Shown one piece after another: positions 39,701-54,700 of a DNA stretch of 64,000 nucleotides. Source of the stretch: Owenia fusiformis (Eukaryota > Annelida > Polychaeta > Sabellida > Oweniidae); NCBI GenBank assembly GCA_903813345.2, contig CAIIXF020000003.1, positions 22,336,931 through 22,400,930 of the forward strand, read 5' to 3'. The notes below the pieces were generated by a model that ran no database searches, was not told the origin of the DNA, and saw only the letters and a program-made list of their open reading frames with translations. The translations under genes and the position numbers were made by a program. Positions within the stretch are counted from its first letter, which is position 1; every line of letters begins with the position of its first letter.

Positions 39701-42700
39701 TGACCATTATAATAAAAATGAACTCCTACACTCAATACGGAATTATATTTCAATATATTAGTGAAGGATCCATTTCATTATAGTACAGACAATAGTGCCA
39801 CTGTATAAAGAAGATCAGTATATTAGTTTTAGTTAAGCTCTACAATATTTTTTACAACCTACTTATCACTTTGAAAAAATATAACATAACCATAAAATTA
39901 TGATTACCATACAGTAAAACCTGTCTAATACGAACGTCTCTGGAACAAGCCAAAAGAGTTTGGATTAGCAGGTGTTCACATTTCAAGGTTTGTTCTACAT
40001 GATCCTAGGTCAATGGAAGATAATAAATTTGAGACCGAGAAAAAGTGTTCACATTGAAAAGTATTCAGATTAGAGAGGTGTTTGGATATACAGGTATCAC
40101 TGTACATGCTATAATGTAGTTCTTAACAAGAAGGTCCAGGTGATCCTAAGACAATGGAAGATAATAAATTAGGACCGAGAAAAAGTGTTCACATTGAACA
40201 CTGTTCGGATTAGAGAGGTGTTCGGATATACAGGTATCACTGTACATGCTATAATGTAGTTCTTAACAAGAAGGTCCAGGTGATCCTAAGACAATGGAAG
40301 ATAATAAATTAGGACCGAGAAAAAGTGTTCACATTGAACACTGTTCGGATTAGAGAGGTGTTCGGATATACAGGTATCACTGTACATGCTATAATGTAGT
40401 TCTTAACAAGAAGGTCCAGGTGATCCTAAGACAATGGAAGATAATAAATTAGGACCGAGAAAAAGGGTTCACATTGAACACTGTTCGGATTAGAGAGGTG
40501 TTCGGATATACAGGTATCACTGTACATGCTATAATGTAGTTCTTAACAAGAAGGTCCAGGTGATCCTAAGACAATGGAAGATAATAAATTAGGACCGAGA
40601 AAAAGTGTTCACATTGAACACTGTTCGAATTAGAGAGGTGTTCGGATATACAGGTATCACTGTACATGCTATAATGTAGTTCTTAAAGATGTTAATTTAA
40701 GAGCAAAAAAGGCTCCAAAACTTAATGAAATATGTAGTTTGGATGTTCATTTTTGTCTGTGGATTATATTTTATACCACAAACACTTTATAATTCCTGAA
40801 ATTTGCAATAAAAGTGCCCATAAATTGTTGTTTCGAAATTCCCAATTTTTCCTGTATCGCGCTAGTCACGTGACCATTACGCGTAGCAGGCAATGTACAG
40901 ATATTACAGTACATATAATATGTTCAATATGGCAAACATCAGCGATTCTGATTCCCGGGTTCTGGGAAATGGCTATATAAATCGGTGAGAGGGTGTAATT
41001 TGAATGAAGACAATTAAGGAGGGAAAATGTGTGCAAGTATGGCAGTAAGAGAGCAGATATGGGGACTTTAGACAAGAACTATGACGGAGAATCAACTAAA
41101 AATGTGAGTTCTGGAATGAAGACCCGTTGCCATTGACTGAAGATTCCAGCGATCCTATTATCATACTCAGTTTGAATCTAGACGCGGAAAACAGATTATG
41201 AAAACAGGTTTTCTGCAAAGTTATCAAATTTAGATTTGTTTTTGAGTGGCTTAACAAGCATTTAGATACAAGACTTGGCGCTATCTCTTGTCAAATACAT
41301 GCACTGGACTTGCAGTAAATTGGCCATTGCAAATTGCAAAATCAGATCGTCAAATTAATCGCTTCGTTTTTAAACCTACGCTTCATATCTTCTTCCAAAA
41401 CTTTAGGATTCGATAGAGATAAGTTATAACTTGTACAGGAAAAATGGCAGATCCTACCTTAATTTAGAATCGCTGATTTCTCTGGACAAATTCCGAGAAG
41501 AAATTGTTCAACATCGCGATCACCTCAGACAACATGTCGCGTGCGTGTCACTCTGAACTCACGTGATAAAATACGGCATCTTGATTGGTTACTACTCGTG
41601 TTGTCATGACGCGAAAAGCAGTAGTAAACACTGAATATGTTAATGAACTGCCATATATGGAACAATTGTCTTTCTGATTGGTTAACTTTACACGCGTCCT
41701 AAATGAATATAGTAGTCGTAGTAAATGATTCATCGATAACTCTGAAAGTGGGCGTGACCAGCTTCATTTTGACACCAAATTCAAGATGTTTCAAATCAAA
41801 ATGGCCTCGCAAGACGAGGTTGAAATATCAGCAATTTGATACTGATATGGTCTACGATAGATCAAAATTGCCTGCCCCGCGTCACATGTCACGTGAGCCT
41901 ATATTTGTTGAAAAGTGAAAGAGATAGTGACACTTTTTAATCTTAAGTTTATACCAATATTACAAACAGATATCTATTTTTTTCATTATATATTTATTTC
42001 TTCATTATACATACATTTGTTTTATACTACATTGATTTATTTTTGCAAAACCTTTGCTATAAGATCTTTAACAAGAAGGTCCAGGTGATCCTAAGACAAT
42101 GGAAGATAATAAATTAGGACCGAGAAAAAGTGTTCACATTGAACACTGTTCGGATTAGAGAGGTGTTCGGATATACAGGTATCACTGTACATGCTATAAT
42201 GTAGTTCTTAACAAGAAGGTCCAGGTGATCCTAAGACAATGGAAGATAATAAATTAGGACCGAGAAAAAGTGTTCACATTGAACACTGTTCGGATTAGAG
42301 AGGTGTTCGGATATACAGGTATCACTGTACATGCTATAATGTAGTTCTTAACAAGAAGGTCCAGGTGATCCTAAGACAATGGAAGATAATAAATTAGGAC
42401 CGAGAAAAAGGGTTCACATTGAACACTGTTCGGATTAGAGAGGTGTTCGGATATACAGGTATCACTGTACATGCTATAATGTAGTTCTTAACAAGAAGGT
42501 CCAGGTGATCCTAAGACAATGGAAGGTAATAAATTTGGGACCAAGAAAAAGTGTTCACATTGAAAAATGTTCTGATTAGAGAGGTGTTCGGATATACAGG
42601 TATCACTGTACATGCTATAATGTAGTTCTTAACAAGAAGGTCTACGTCAGTATTTTCTAAAGCTTAATGAGACACAAAGACTGACACTTCAATAATTACA

Positions 42701-45700
42701 TAGCCTCAATCAATTTACCAACTGGCAGGTTTCAATTTTCAGTACTGAAGTTGAAATGAATTGCTTAATAGTTTCACTTATTTCAAAGAAGTTGCTTTTT
42801 CTTATGAAAGCAATTCTAAAGGATGAGGAGATATCAAGGCCATTTTAATAAGTAAAAATCACCATATGACATAACCATCAATCGAATTTTCATGAATCAC
42901 CATTATTAGACAACGGGAGATTGAACCAACATAAATCATGCTCAGAAGAGTATTGATCAAAACAATCAAAAAAAAATAATGACGTGTGGAGGAATCTGCC
43001 CTGTATCTAGGCCTCAACCTGCCTATCTAAAATATTTTGGACCAATCTAGTTATTTCCTCTTTTAATAATTTTCCAATATCAAATGTCAATGTTCTGTTG
43101 TGTCGCTATTGTTCATAAAAATCATGCCTTGCTATTTTTTTAATTGGAGAATCAGACAAGAACACAAGAAGGTCCTCATATCCAAATAGAAAATTAGGAT
43201 AGCAATAGATTATGTAATACAGGGTGACCCAAAAAAATGCAACCCTCCATTTCTTCAATATTTTTCTTAAATGGAGGTAAATTGCTCTGAGATTTGGCAC
43301 ACAAGTACTTCATTCAATGTGGGATCATCTGGCAAAGTTTTGATAATCTTAGTCTTATATTGATAGAGTTATGGTTGTTTTAAAATATGCTCCAGATGTC
43401 GTCAATTTCACTGAAAACAAACTTGCAATGTTCAAGGAAAACTGTTCATAACACGGATACATTTTTCCCCATGTTTATGGCTCAAATTTTTGCAGCCATT
43501 GCTTGTTGGAGTTCTGCAATTGCGGTAGGGTTATTTTCATACACATTATCCTTTGAACAACCCCATATATAGAAGTCAGGGGCACTGAGATCAAGACTGT
43601 GGGATGACCATGGGTTCTCCGTCCTAGAAGAGATAATCTTCTCATAGAAATGACTAGTGAGCCAGGCTATGCTATCATTTGAAGTGTGAGGAGTAGCTCA
43701 ATCCTTCTAGAACCACTGTTCTTGTCTATTGAAACCTGTATGTCACTCTAGAACTGCCTAGAACTTCCTGGGAACGCCAATATTGCGCTGTGTGTTAACA
43801 GTAACAGTGTTGCCATTATCAACCTCAAACCAAAAGGGGCTGATGATTTCATGTTTGGAAATTGGCAGCCCAAAGCTGTGCATTTAACAGAATGAAGGGG
43901 CCTTTGAAGCACTTCATCTGGAATTTGTGATCCCAGAACACATTATTTCTTGAGTTTACATGTTCAGAAAGAAGGGAATGTGATTCATCCGAAACCTAAC
44001 ATTGGAAATGGACGACATTTGGAGCATATTTTGGAACGACCATAACTCTATTAATATAAGACTATGATTATTGAAACTTTGCCAGAGGATCCCACATTGA
44101 ATGAAGTCCTTGTGTGTCGAATTACAGAGCAAATAACCTCCATTTAAGAAAAATATTTAAGAAATGGAGGGTTGCATTGTTTTGGGTCACCCTGTACTTG
44201 ATATGGAGCTTTTGTGGAAACCGATAAAGTAATCATTGTATATAGGTATTCAGGCTTAATGGAAGAGCTAATTACCTTTCAATGTCAAGACCAAATGACA
44301 GAATCTACATACTTCAGGAAATCTCCAATTATTGAAATCCTTAATGTAGATTGGTACAAATTATAACCTCTTTATATTCTTTAGAGAAAGGGTCTATATT
44401 GACGTTAACTTCAGCTGGTAATAAGTTTATGCAAGGCCTGTAAAGAAGCAATGGAGTAAAATGGTTGAACTTCATTAATCTTAAATTTTATATGATATTA
44501 TGTATTTTTCATTTTCTGCCAAGAATATTTATTTTTTAAACCTGGGTGGTATAACATGTAAACGATGAACTTAACATGCGAGATAAATTATGAAAAAATG
44601 AGTATCAGAATCAAAATAAAATTTTAAAAAGATTTGAAGATGCGAGGACATTACATGCTAAGCACTATTCATTCAGATCTCCTTGATTCCAATCTTAGGT
44701 GGAAATGAGACTTAACCCACGAGGGAAATTCATCATTTCCAACTGATAATTACTCTATTTTAATCTTACTTGAAACTAGTTCCATTTCCCAGATGTTTAC
44801 ACCTACTACATCTGCATATTAGAAAAATCACGGAACACTATTATTTATAGTACTATTTTCATTTTTTTTATAGTTTACTCCTAATAGAAAAAATTATAAG
44901 GATGAGGATTTCTCTAGCACCAGTGTCTTTTTATTCTACCTGCTTATTCACATCTGAAACCGTGAGACACAGATGGAGGCTGATTATCGTCACAAGGGTC
45001 CTTCCATTAAAAATCAGATATACTGTGGAGTCAGGGAAAGTCAATTTATGACAAAGCACGCAAAATCTGATGGAAGGCAATTTTTTTTAAAATCCAGAGG
45101 GGTTCTTGACAACTTTGGCCAAAAATCACTTGAAAAGTGCTCAAAATGGTGAAAACTGCATGATTTTGAAAGAAAACCCCTGGATATGGGCTTGAAAGGA
45201 GACTACTGAAACTGTGACCTAGGTAGCCAGTCACATTGTTGATGAGCACTTTAGTGTTTGTTTTTTCTAATATAGCTATCACAGCCCTACCTTAGTTTAT
45301 AAGACAGATTCAATGATATAATAACATAGAAAACAGCAGTAAATCAATATAACCAGATTTTTTAACACAACAGTATATATAAATGTCATTTCTAAATATT
45401 TTGTGAGCAAATGTCAATATTATCTTGGAGCAATTCTTTTCTAATTTAAGAACATGTTGCTCTAACATTAAAAGGAAGTGACATTAACAGTTGAACACCT
45501 GCTATAAATGAACACCTCTCTACAAGGAAACCCATCTGTAATTTACAATGAAGTGAAATGAACAGAAGTTTTACATTTGTCAAATGCAGTGTCTAGTTTG
45601 ACCAGCTTCTTAAAGGAGAGCTTTTTCACTCTTTCAAGGAAAACCTCCTATCCCAACTTCACCAAGCCAACCAGAGCTTGTTGTCACCCTGTATCTTTTT

Positions 45701-48700
45701 CACTTATCTCAAAGAATCATACTCTAATATTTGTGCTAGTTATAGGTCATTGTAACCCCCCCCCCCCCCCAATATGTGCCACCCTTACGAGGACTCTACT
45801 GGTAAAGTAAACAAGGGGAGTGCAAATTTACTTATTCATGATAACCTTAAAGTGAATCCTAGCAGTAAAAATCTAAACAGATATGATATTATGTCTTTGA
45901 ATTCAACTTTATTGCTGCCATGCCAATTCTATTTAGCATTGCCATAGCAACTATCAAGAGAGGTCAATGTCAGGGGATGTAAACACATTCTACAATGAGG
46001 CCCAGGCATAAAGTTGTAAACTTTATATTTGCTCATGAATAAAAGTACAAGAACAAGAAACATCCAGCAATGGTCGATGCATCTTTTTCAAGTATTCATA
46101 AAAGGTCTAAAAACACCAAAAATCATGTTTTTGATAGGATTACACACACTAAGGAATACGATCACATATCTAGAATATCACTTGCATGTCCTTTATAACT
46201 TGCATTCATGTTATCAATTAAGAAATCGTTCTAATAAATTGATTGACACGGTTGAATTGTTTTGGCTAATTATGGCAATACGCATTACATTAGAACCAGT
46301 ATTGGTTCAAGCATATTGAAAAAGTGTGGATTTACTGATAGTTCTAGAAAACCGGAAGCTCCCTGCTAACCTGACATACATTTTGCACGACCTTAGGGGA
46401 GGGATGACTATTGATAGATGGTAGTGTTGTGCTAGATTGAATTTTGATTCATTAACATGCTATAAAAGTGTTAATAGGCTGATAACATAATTTATATGTG
46501 CTATATATAAACCCTGGTTATCTTATATATATTAGGTTGATCAATAAGTTCTGGGAATGAGTCTTCAATCAAAGAGTTTTTGTTCCAATTTTTTACAAGA
46601 GAAGTGAAAAAATGGCAGATTGGAATTTTGAATCTTGAACTCTTCTATAGTTTGATGAAAATATGATCACTATGGTAAAACATTAGTCTGAACCAGAAAT
46701 GAAACCCAGGCAGGATTAATTTGCATGTGTACAACCACTTCGATTAATCCTGCGAGCTTATGCTCCCTCGTTGATTAGTTTGCATTGAACCAATTAATTA
46801 ATTGGTTTTTGAGGCTACGTCCTCAACTTGCGTAACAACAAGTTTGGCACTAAGGTTACAGCTTCATGTACACAGGTGTTCGCTGCATCCAGTATATGCA
46901 AATTGATCGGTATATGCAAATTGATCAGTATATGCAAGTTGATCAGTGTATGCAAATTGATCAGGTCTTTCCTGTCAATAATTGTCTGTTTAAATATTTC
47001 TATATTTTATAACACTGATTTCTTCATCTGGTACACTTATGGAATCTATATCTAGCAGAAAACACCAAGAAAATGTGGTAAATTATCTGATAAGTATATT
47101 GCAAGTTCCTACCCTTGGAAAGTTAAATCTTTCAGAAAAAAACAGAAATTATCATATGAGTAATGTCAAAAATCTTATCGTATGCTAATACTTGGATTAA
47201 TATTTGTTAACATCATTTGATGTGAATATTTCAATTGTTTTAACTATGTTAGTGCTGAAGCTCGTTTTCCATACAAAGCATGTTGAACATTTTCAAGGGC
47301 CTTAAGGTTGCCCTGACTTGCACTTGGCAGAAATCTTGCCAAATCAGAACATATCATAAACATTTCTGCCTTTGTATTATTTTTATCCCAACATCATGTC
47401 ACTGACGTTCAGATTTACAAAGATTCAAAATTAGCACATGAAATTGCTTTGAACCATTTTCATACATGATACCCTTTTAAAATAGAATACATCCAAAGAT
47501 AGGGGAGACTATATATATGGTAGGGGGTGATATCAAGCTCTCCTTTGGGAGACAATGGGATACTATAGCTGATGTGGCTACACTTAACTGTGGTGATCAC
47601 GTGGCATCTACTTAACCTACAGAACAATCAACCAACCAGCCAACAGAGCAACCAACCAACCAACCAACCAAACCAGCAACCAACCAGCTAATCAACCTTG
47701 ACCAATCAAGCAACAAACCAAGGTAGCAGCCACATTCTAATAATACCGCTGGGCCCCCCTTACCCAATATCAATCTCTGAGTATCTGTTAAAAAGGGAGA
47801 GTGGAAGAGAGTGTGAGGGCTAACAGGGGTTTACTTTGTCAAAACTATAAGTCTCTATCAATCACATCATTTCTACACTTAAACTAATTTGTGAATGGTG
47901 TAAACGTGCCATTTATTGATTACAATTTTGATCAACAAATTAAGGCTTCATTATATTACAACATATGGCGGGTTAACTACGTAATCCGTGTTCAAATGAC
48001 TTGAAAATAAAACCTACAGATGTCATTCTCCTAGATCCCTTTCCTCTTTAGCTAATCAAGTAATTAATTCATGATACGATTTCAGTGTAAAATGATATAT
48101 TCATTTCCGCTCCTGCATAATTCACCACTTTCTCTATCTATTGCAGTGATCTCCTCAGCGTTAAAGCAAGTGGACGCTGCACCCACTTGAAATTTTAATA
48201 ATAGGCATGAACCCACCTATGAGTCCATTTGCACCCACTTGAAAATGAGAAAAATCACGAAAAATAGACAAGTTTTGACCAATTTTTGTTGAAATTATGA
48301 AAATAAGAATTTTGCACCTACTTGGGAAAAAATCCTAGGGAGAACATTATATTGTATTGAGTTTTAGATTCCCTTCTTTAAAACAATTATCTTCCAAGGA
48401 TTTTGATCAACTTCGTGTAAAAAATCAACTTATCTATTTTGACGAAATAATGTCTGAAACTGATGAAAATCTAAAAAGTGTTATAACTATGAGCGCAAAT
48501 GGATTTTCATTGTGTAAGGTATTTCCAGATTCTTAACAAAGTAACTTTCTGATCTTTAACAGGGTGCATTTCTGATCTTTAACAGGGGGCAGGCATTTCC
48601 AGATTCTCAATAGGGTGCAAAGTAATTCCTGATTTCAAAGGGGTGCAGGATATTTCTACATCCAGATTCTCAACAAAGTGTGAGGTACTTTCTGATTTTC

Positions 48701-51700
48701 AGCAGGGTGAGATTCTCAATAGGGTGCAAAGTAATTCTTGATTTCAAAGGGGTGCAGGATATTTCTTCATCCAGATTCTCAACAAAGGGTGAGGTACTTT
48801 CTGATTTTCAACAGGTGCAAGGTATTGAAAATAGGATTCTCAACAAGCTTTCTTTTAAAAAAACAATATCTCTTGGAAAAGGTATGAGATACTATGGAGT
48901 TGCAATATATATAATACATGTATATGTGCAAAATTCCATCAAGGTAGGCAGAGTGGAGTTAACCTGATGTGAGTATGTATAAAAGGTCAGGGTCAGATAC
49001 CTTATGGATAGATCCTGCACCATCTGATAATGCATGGCCCAAATCACCACCTACCAACTTCGATAGTATACAGGCTGTAGAGGGGGAATAATCATCTTCT
49101 TTCCTCAGTTGATTTTATTTCAATCATAAATGTTGATTAGATTAATAATAGAAAACAGGTGGACGAAAGCAATATCATGTTTATTAGATACAGATATAGT
49201 GTACATAAGTTCTAGTTTTTATGCCCCCCCCCCCGATATGATTTAGTCTTGCTTAAGACCCTGGACACCCTCTCCCTTACCTACTTCGCCACTTGAATTG
49301 GTGAAGGTGGATCACAAAGGGTGGAGGGGAGTACACAGTCTTGAAGTCTTGACTACCCAACCACCATTGCCCTATTCTTTTCTTCACACAAAAGTGATGG
49401 GTAGAGAAAGTAGGGTGGGCCAAGTCTTGGTTCAAAACACAAACAGATAATACTCCTGGTAGTACTAAATTGAAAGCATCTAAACTCCTATGCATGTACT
49501 TCCTCCTAATGCTAACTGAGAACCTGCCAGTGAGCAATCACTCATAACATATAGAGCATGCACCCTAGCAATCAATGAACAACTTCTGCAACTCCTACGT
49601 GATGATATTCACCACCAGAAACCACTAATGGCCATTGCTAGTTTCATTGATTTCAAAGAAATGTCGGCTTTGAATTAATGTTTTTATTTTGAGCTTGTTA
49701 ACTGTTATATCGGCTTAATTTCCCGTTGATTCCTCTGAATTAGCATGGAAAAGTATGAAATCTTCAGTCAAGATCTGCACAGGTTCATTTTATTTATTTC
49801 TAAATTTAGCTGTTTAAGTCTACATATTGTATGCGAGTAGTGCAAAAACTAGGATTCTGCCCCAGATGCTGTACAGTAGACTAAAACATTCCATGCTATG
49901 TTTATTTCTACTGTTTTCAAGAAACCCTTTCTATGAAAGTTTATCTGCAATAAAACTGCTTCCATGGTGAACTTGATCAAACTTTGTTCAACGTTCAATG
50001 ACTACAAGTTTGATACTTATTCCACTCACAAGTTAAGAGTATGAGATTCATCACAAAGAGCAAGATTTGAAAGACAAAATAGTTACAGAGACCTACAAAT
50101 CGTACAAATACGATTTGAAATCCTGACCATTTCCAATATGACCTATTTACTCAGTAATCCCATAAGTATACATACTAACTTACATTAAAATATAATTTAT
50201 TATGTTGTTCAAAATCAATATAGCAAGATACACACACACACCAGGGAACATTTCTTTGTGAGATAACGTGATAAAATATCAGAACTATTTATGACCTTAT
50301 TCACTCAATGTATTACTTAAAATACTCCTCAATCGTATTTAAGACCAACATACCCAGACCTTAAATACTCCCCCAATATGCATCAACACTTTCAATGCTT
50401 TGATTTTGCTCCTTTTAACTTGAATACTAAATAGGCTTCGATGGGTGGAGGGGTTATAAGTAACGAGTATTAGCAATTATTAGGTCAAAGTGACATTCTG
50501 AAAGGTCAAGGTCACATAAGATAATCTCAGTGCTCCTCCAGTATTCTTGAGATTCCTTCAAATGTTGTCAAATGACGATGTATATAAATATAATATAGCA
50601 CAATGGCATGTCAATCATTTTCTCAATCGGTCCAAATTCATGCTGGTTTTGGTAAAATTCTAATTCTCATTTGTCCCACTCCTCACAAAAATCTAGCAAC
50701 AAGGATATAAAATGTCTGTAAAACAAGCTAACATATTACTAAAGAGCAAAAATAAATGCAGATCAACACTTATCTTCATCAAAACACTTGACCATTGTCA
50801 TATATCACATTGTACAGTCAACATGCTTGACCATGACTGGTCATATATCACATCAAAGTAATTCATGAATATGCACCTGAGATGGCCAGAAGATGTGCAA
50901 GTCTAATTAACACTGAATAAAGATGATGCGATTGAGAAAATGGCAGTTGATTGGATTGTTTCAGAGAATTGGCTTTTATGACATTTCATTAAATTAACTG
51001 ACTTATGATAGATTGTGAACTTGTTTTTTGCTCACACATGACTTGCAAAATTAAATTGAAAGAGAATATCCCAAACTGGTTATTTTTCAGAAATTTAGAC
51101 CTACCATGTTCAGTTTTAATTATCAACCGTGGCATATACCTTTAAAAACTGAACTGTATTGTTCATCCATCCTCACCTGAAATTATTTGGATGGGTTCTT
51201 GTACATGTTATATATATGACGCAACTCTGGTCAATGGGATCAATGTCTCAATGTCAATATCTAAGAACAATCACGTCTACCTACTTAGAGATAACAGGAT
51301 CTAGACTTGAGAGACCAGTCTCTGGGAATAATAATTCAATCAAACCTTGAAAACAACAATCCTGGTATGTTTAAGATCAGATTCTGCACACCATCTTGAC
51401 TGCCACTTTCTGTTAAAGGAATTAGAAGGGATAGAAAATGTGAAATGATGGAAATGTTGACTACCATTTATAAGCTACAAAATACCATCGACATCTTGAC
51501 AACTATACATCAACATCTTGACTACCATACATCAATATCTTGACTAACATTTATCATCACCTTGACTACCATATATCAACATTTGAACAGTCACAACTAT
51601 ACTCCAGCATCTTGACTAGACATACATGAACATCTTGATTATCATACATGAACATCTTGACTATCATACATCAACATCTTGATTATCATACATGAACATC

Positions 51701-54700
51701 TTGACTATCATACATCAACATCTTGACTATCAATATATCAACATCTTGATTATCATATATCAACATCTTGATTATCATACATGAACATCTTGACTATCAT
51801 ACATCAACATCTTGACTATCAATATATCAACATCTTGACTATCAATATCAACATCTTGATTACCTTACATGAACATCTTGACTATCATATATCAACATCT
51901 TGATAATCATACATGAACATCTTGACTATCATATATCAACATCTTGCCTGGCCATACATCAACATCTTGACAATCATATATCATCAACACATCAACTACC
52001 ACATATCAGCACCATGACAGATGTACACTGATTTATAATGGAGTGATCATGGAATAAGACCTACAACTACTCATCCTAGACCTATGCAACTGTCTAGATG
52101 AAATAACAACCCATAGTCTCAAGGTCAGATACGAACACATGGCGATCTGCTACATCTAATAAGTGCAGGCCAATTGAAAATCAATATCATTTCTTATGAA
52201 AGCATAGAGATAGATGAATTTGCTCAGCTGATCCGAATCTCACTTGCATATTACAGTAGCAAAGTAACTCTCAGTGGCCTACCTAAGGGTTTCAAGTCAA
52301 GCAAGGATGCACCAAGATTTTTAATATATGAGAAATTCAAAATTCTGCACAGAATACTGCATGAAAAAATCAAAAGCCTGCTCTATTTTCTTCAAGACAC
52401 TAATGACATTTATACAAGAATTTTGATAAAAACTTTAAGACAATGCTCCGATAGACTGATATATCCTAGGAAATAACGAATTCATCAAAGTTTCTGCATA
52501 AAAAGTTTGTACAATTTTCTTAAATTGGAAAGTTTGTTGCCATTCTGCTGCGATGTAGAAAATAGAAAGTAAATTTTTGAAATGTGTCCGTAACTAAATT
52601 GTAATGTGTGAGTAGTGTACATTTCAAAAGGTTTGAATGAGACTCACCCCCCCCCCCCCCCCTTATGCAGGGAGGGTCAGGAATTCAACACAATATGTAA
52701 TATTGTCCCATGGGAATTTAGACATGTACTTCATCCCAGGAGTAAGGACTTTTGAAATGCATACCCTGTAATTGATATTTGGACTATTTTTATCAAGCTA
52801 TTGCTCCCAGGGAGGGTGAGGAAATTGACTCACTAGGTTGCTCAAAGGGTAGGGACTTTGACAGAACAATTTCTATTTTGTTGAAATCCCTACCCCTTCC
52901 CAAATGGTGAGTCTCGACAAACCTTTGAATGTGTATAACCTGAATTCTGAAAAGTGTGAGTAGAAATTCACTTTGCAGTGAATATTTCTAACGGAGGGAT
53001 CTCTCCTATCCAATAGTACAATTTGCATCGTGACCTTGGCTTAAAGTTTTTAATACCATCAGATGGATGGGTGCATCAAGATGAAACATTTCTAAGAGGC
53101 AGTTTGCATTGTGAATTAACAGACCCCTTCTTTTTAGAAACTGATGATTTGTGAACTAAGGGGGAACATATCGTGATATAGCCGCACCCCCTTTGTCTTT
53201 CTTTATCATATCTTTATCCTTTCTTCCTTCTCGCAAACAGAAGATAAAAGGGACTCTGGCATACCAGAATGGGGGGGGGAATACTGAATTACTGAAGTAT
53301 TTCTAGAGAAATATTGAAATCTTTTTCCCAATTTGTATTCAGTACAAGAATTGAGTTCTCACGTCTTATGAAAGATATTCATTGAGAAATGGAGTGTTAT
53401 CATACTAAATAATTGTATCTTATACATAACACTCTTTCTTCTCAAATAAGATTCTAACACTAAAAAATCTAACACCTATTAAATCTTCGACTCGAGGTTT
53501 TACATCAGAACAATAACAGTGAATCAACTAGTTGGTCAATTATCACTACGGCAACAAAGACCCTATTTCCAATAGACAATAAAAAATACAATTATCACTT
53601 TTTTAGCATCATGTATAATTGACGATGAGCAATAATTCAAATTATCTCTTGATTAGTAACTGTAAATTGTGATTCAGATTTCAGTTGAGGGGTTTAAAAT
53701 GAATTCTGAAGCTTAATAGCAGCATCCATATACATGTATGTATGGTCAGGATTAGTATAGTGTGACTGGTGTGTATTGCATTTTTAGATGATCTTAAGCA
53801 TGCAATATCCTTTATAGGAGTCTAAATTCACATTTTTGAAAGGAATACACCTAGAAATGTTATTTCTAGATCAAAACAAAGTATGAGAAAATGGGTCCAT
53901 AACCTCAGAAAATATCAAGTGCATTGTCTTCTTTTACTAAATCTGGTTGGACGTTAATTTAACCATGAAATGCAGATTTAAAAAGAATCTAAATTGATGT
54001 TTTCATTCTTGATTTCCAATTTTCCAAACTTCTTCCAGTTTCTCAACAATATTGAATTACCTGAAATTTATTTCTAATTTGTCTAAAACGTGATGTAACG
54101 AGGATATTTGTCTGACATAACCTGATATTACAATTGATGTCCTGTTAAGAAAGTCTGCTTGTTACTCCATAATTACATAATCAGATATAGATTTTCCTTG
54201 TTTTAGTGATGTAGTTTTTTATCAATCCCAGATATCCTTGTTCTTAACAAATGCAAGTACCTAGCTAGATTATTTCTTTTCTGTAGATTCGATTTCTTAA
54301 CAGCCCATTCATCACTTTTGATTGTTGAATCTGTTTGGTTTATAAAATTAACTGAATGAAAATTCTTCAGATATATATTCTGCAGTGCATTAAATCGATC
54401 ATTTTAAATCAAACCCCCTGTTGAAGAAATCATAACTATTGTTTTTTTAAACCCAATGATCTTATGGTTGTGCTTTACTTAATAATACAGGCGAATAGCA
54501 TTCTGATATACATAGGATTTAAAAGTTGAAGTTCTTTTATAAAAATGCAAAGACCTTTTGCTTTGCGATCAGAAATTGTTTATTACAGTGTTGCTGTAGT
54601 TCAGTTCGTTGAGAATTCCTTTTGAGATGTGACATTAAAATCATATTTAACCTCTTGAATCCCAGGCTCTAAAATTGGCATGAAACCAGAGAATTTTTCA

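Noticed and set aside
43387-43572. Plus-strand 61-codon frame
   Set aside because: It is antisense to the decayed mariner transposase.
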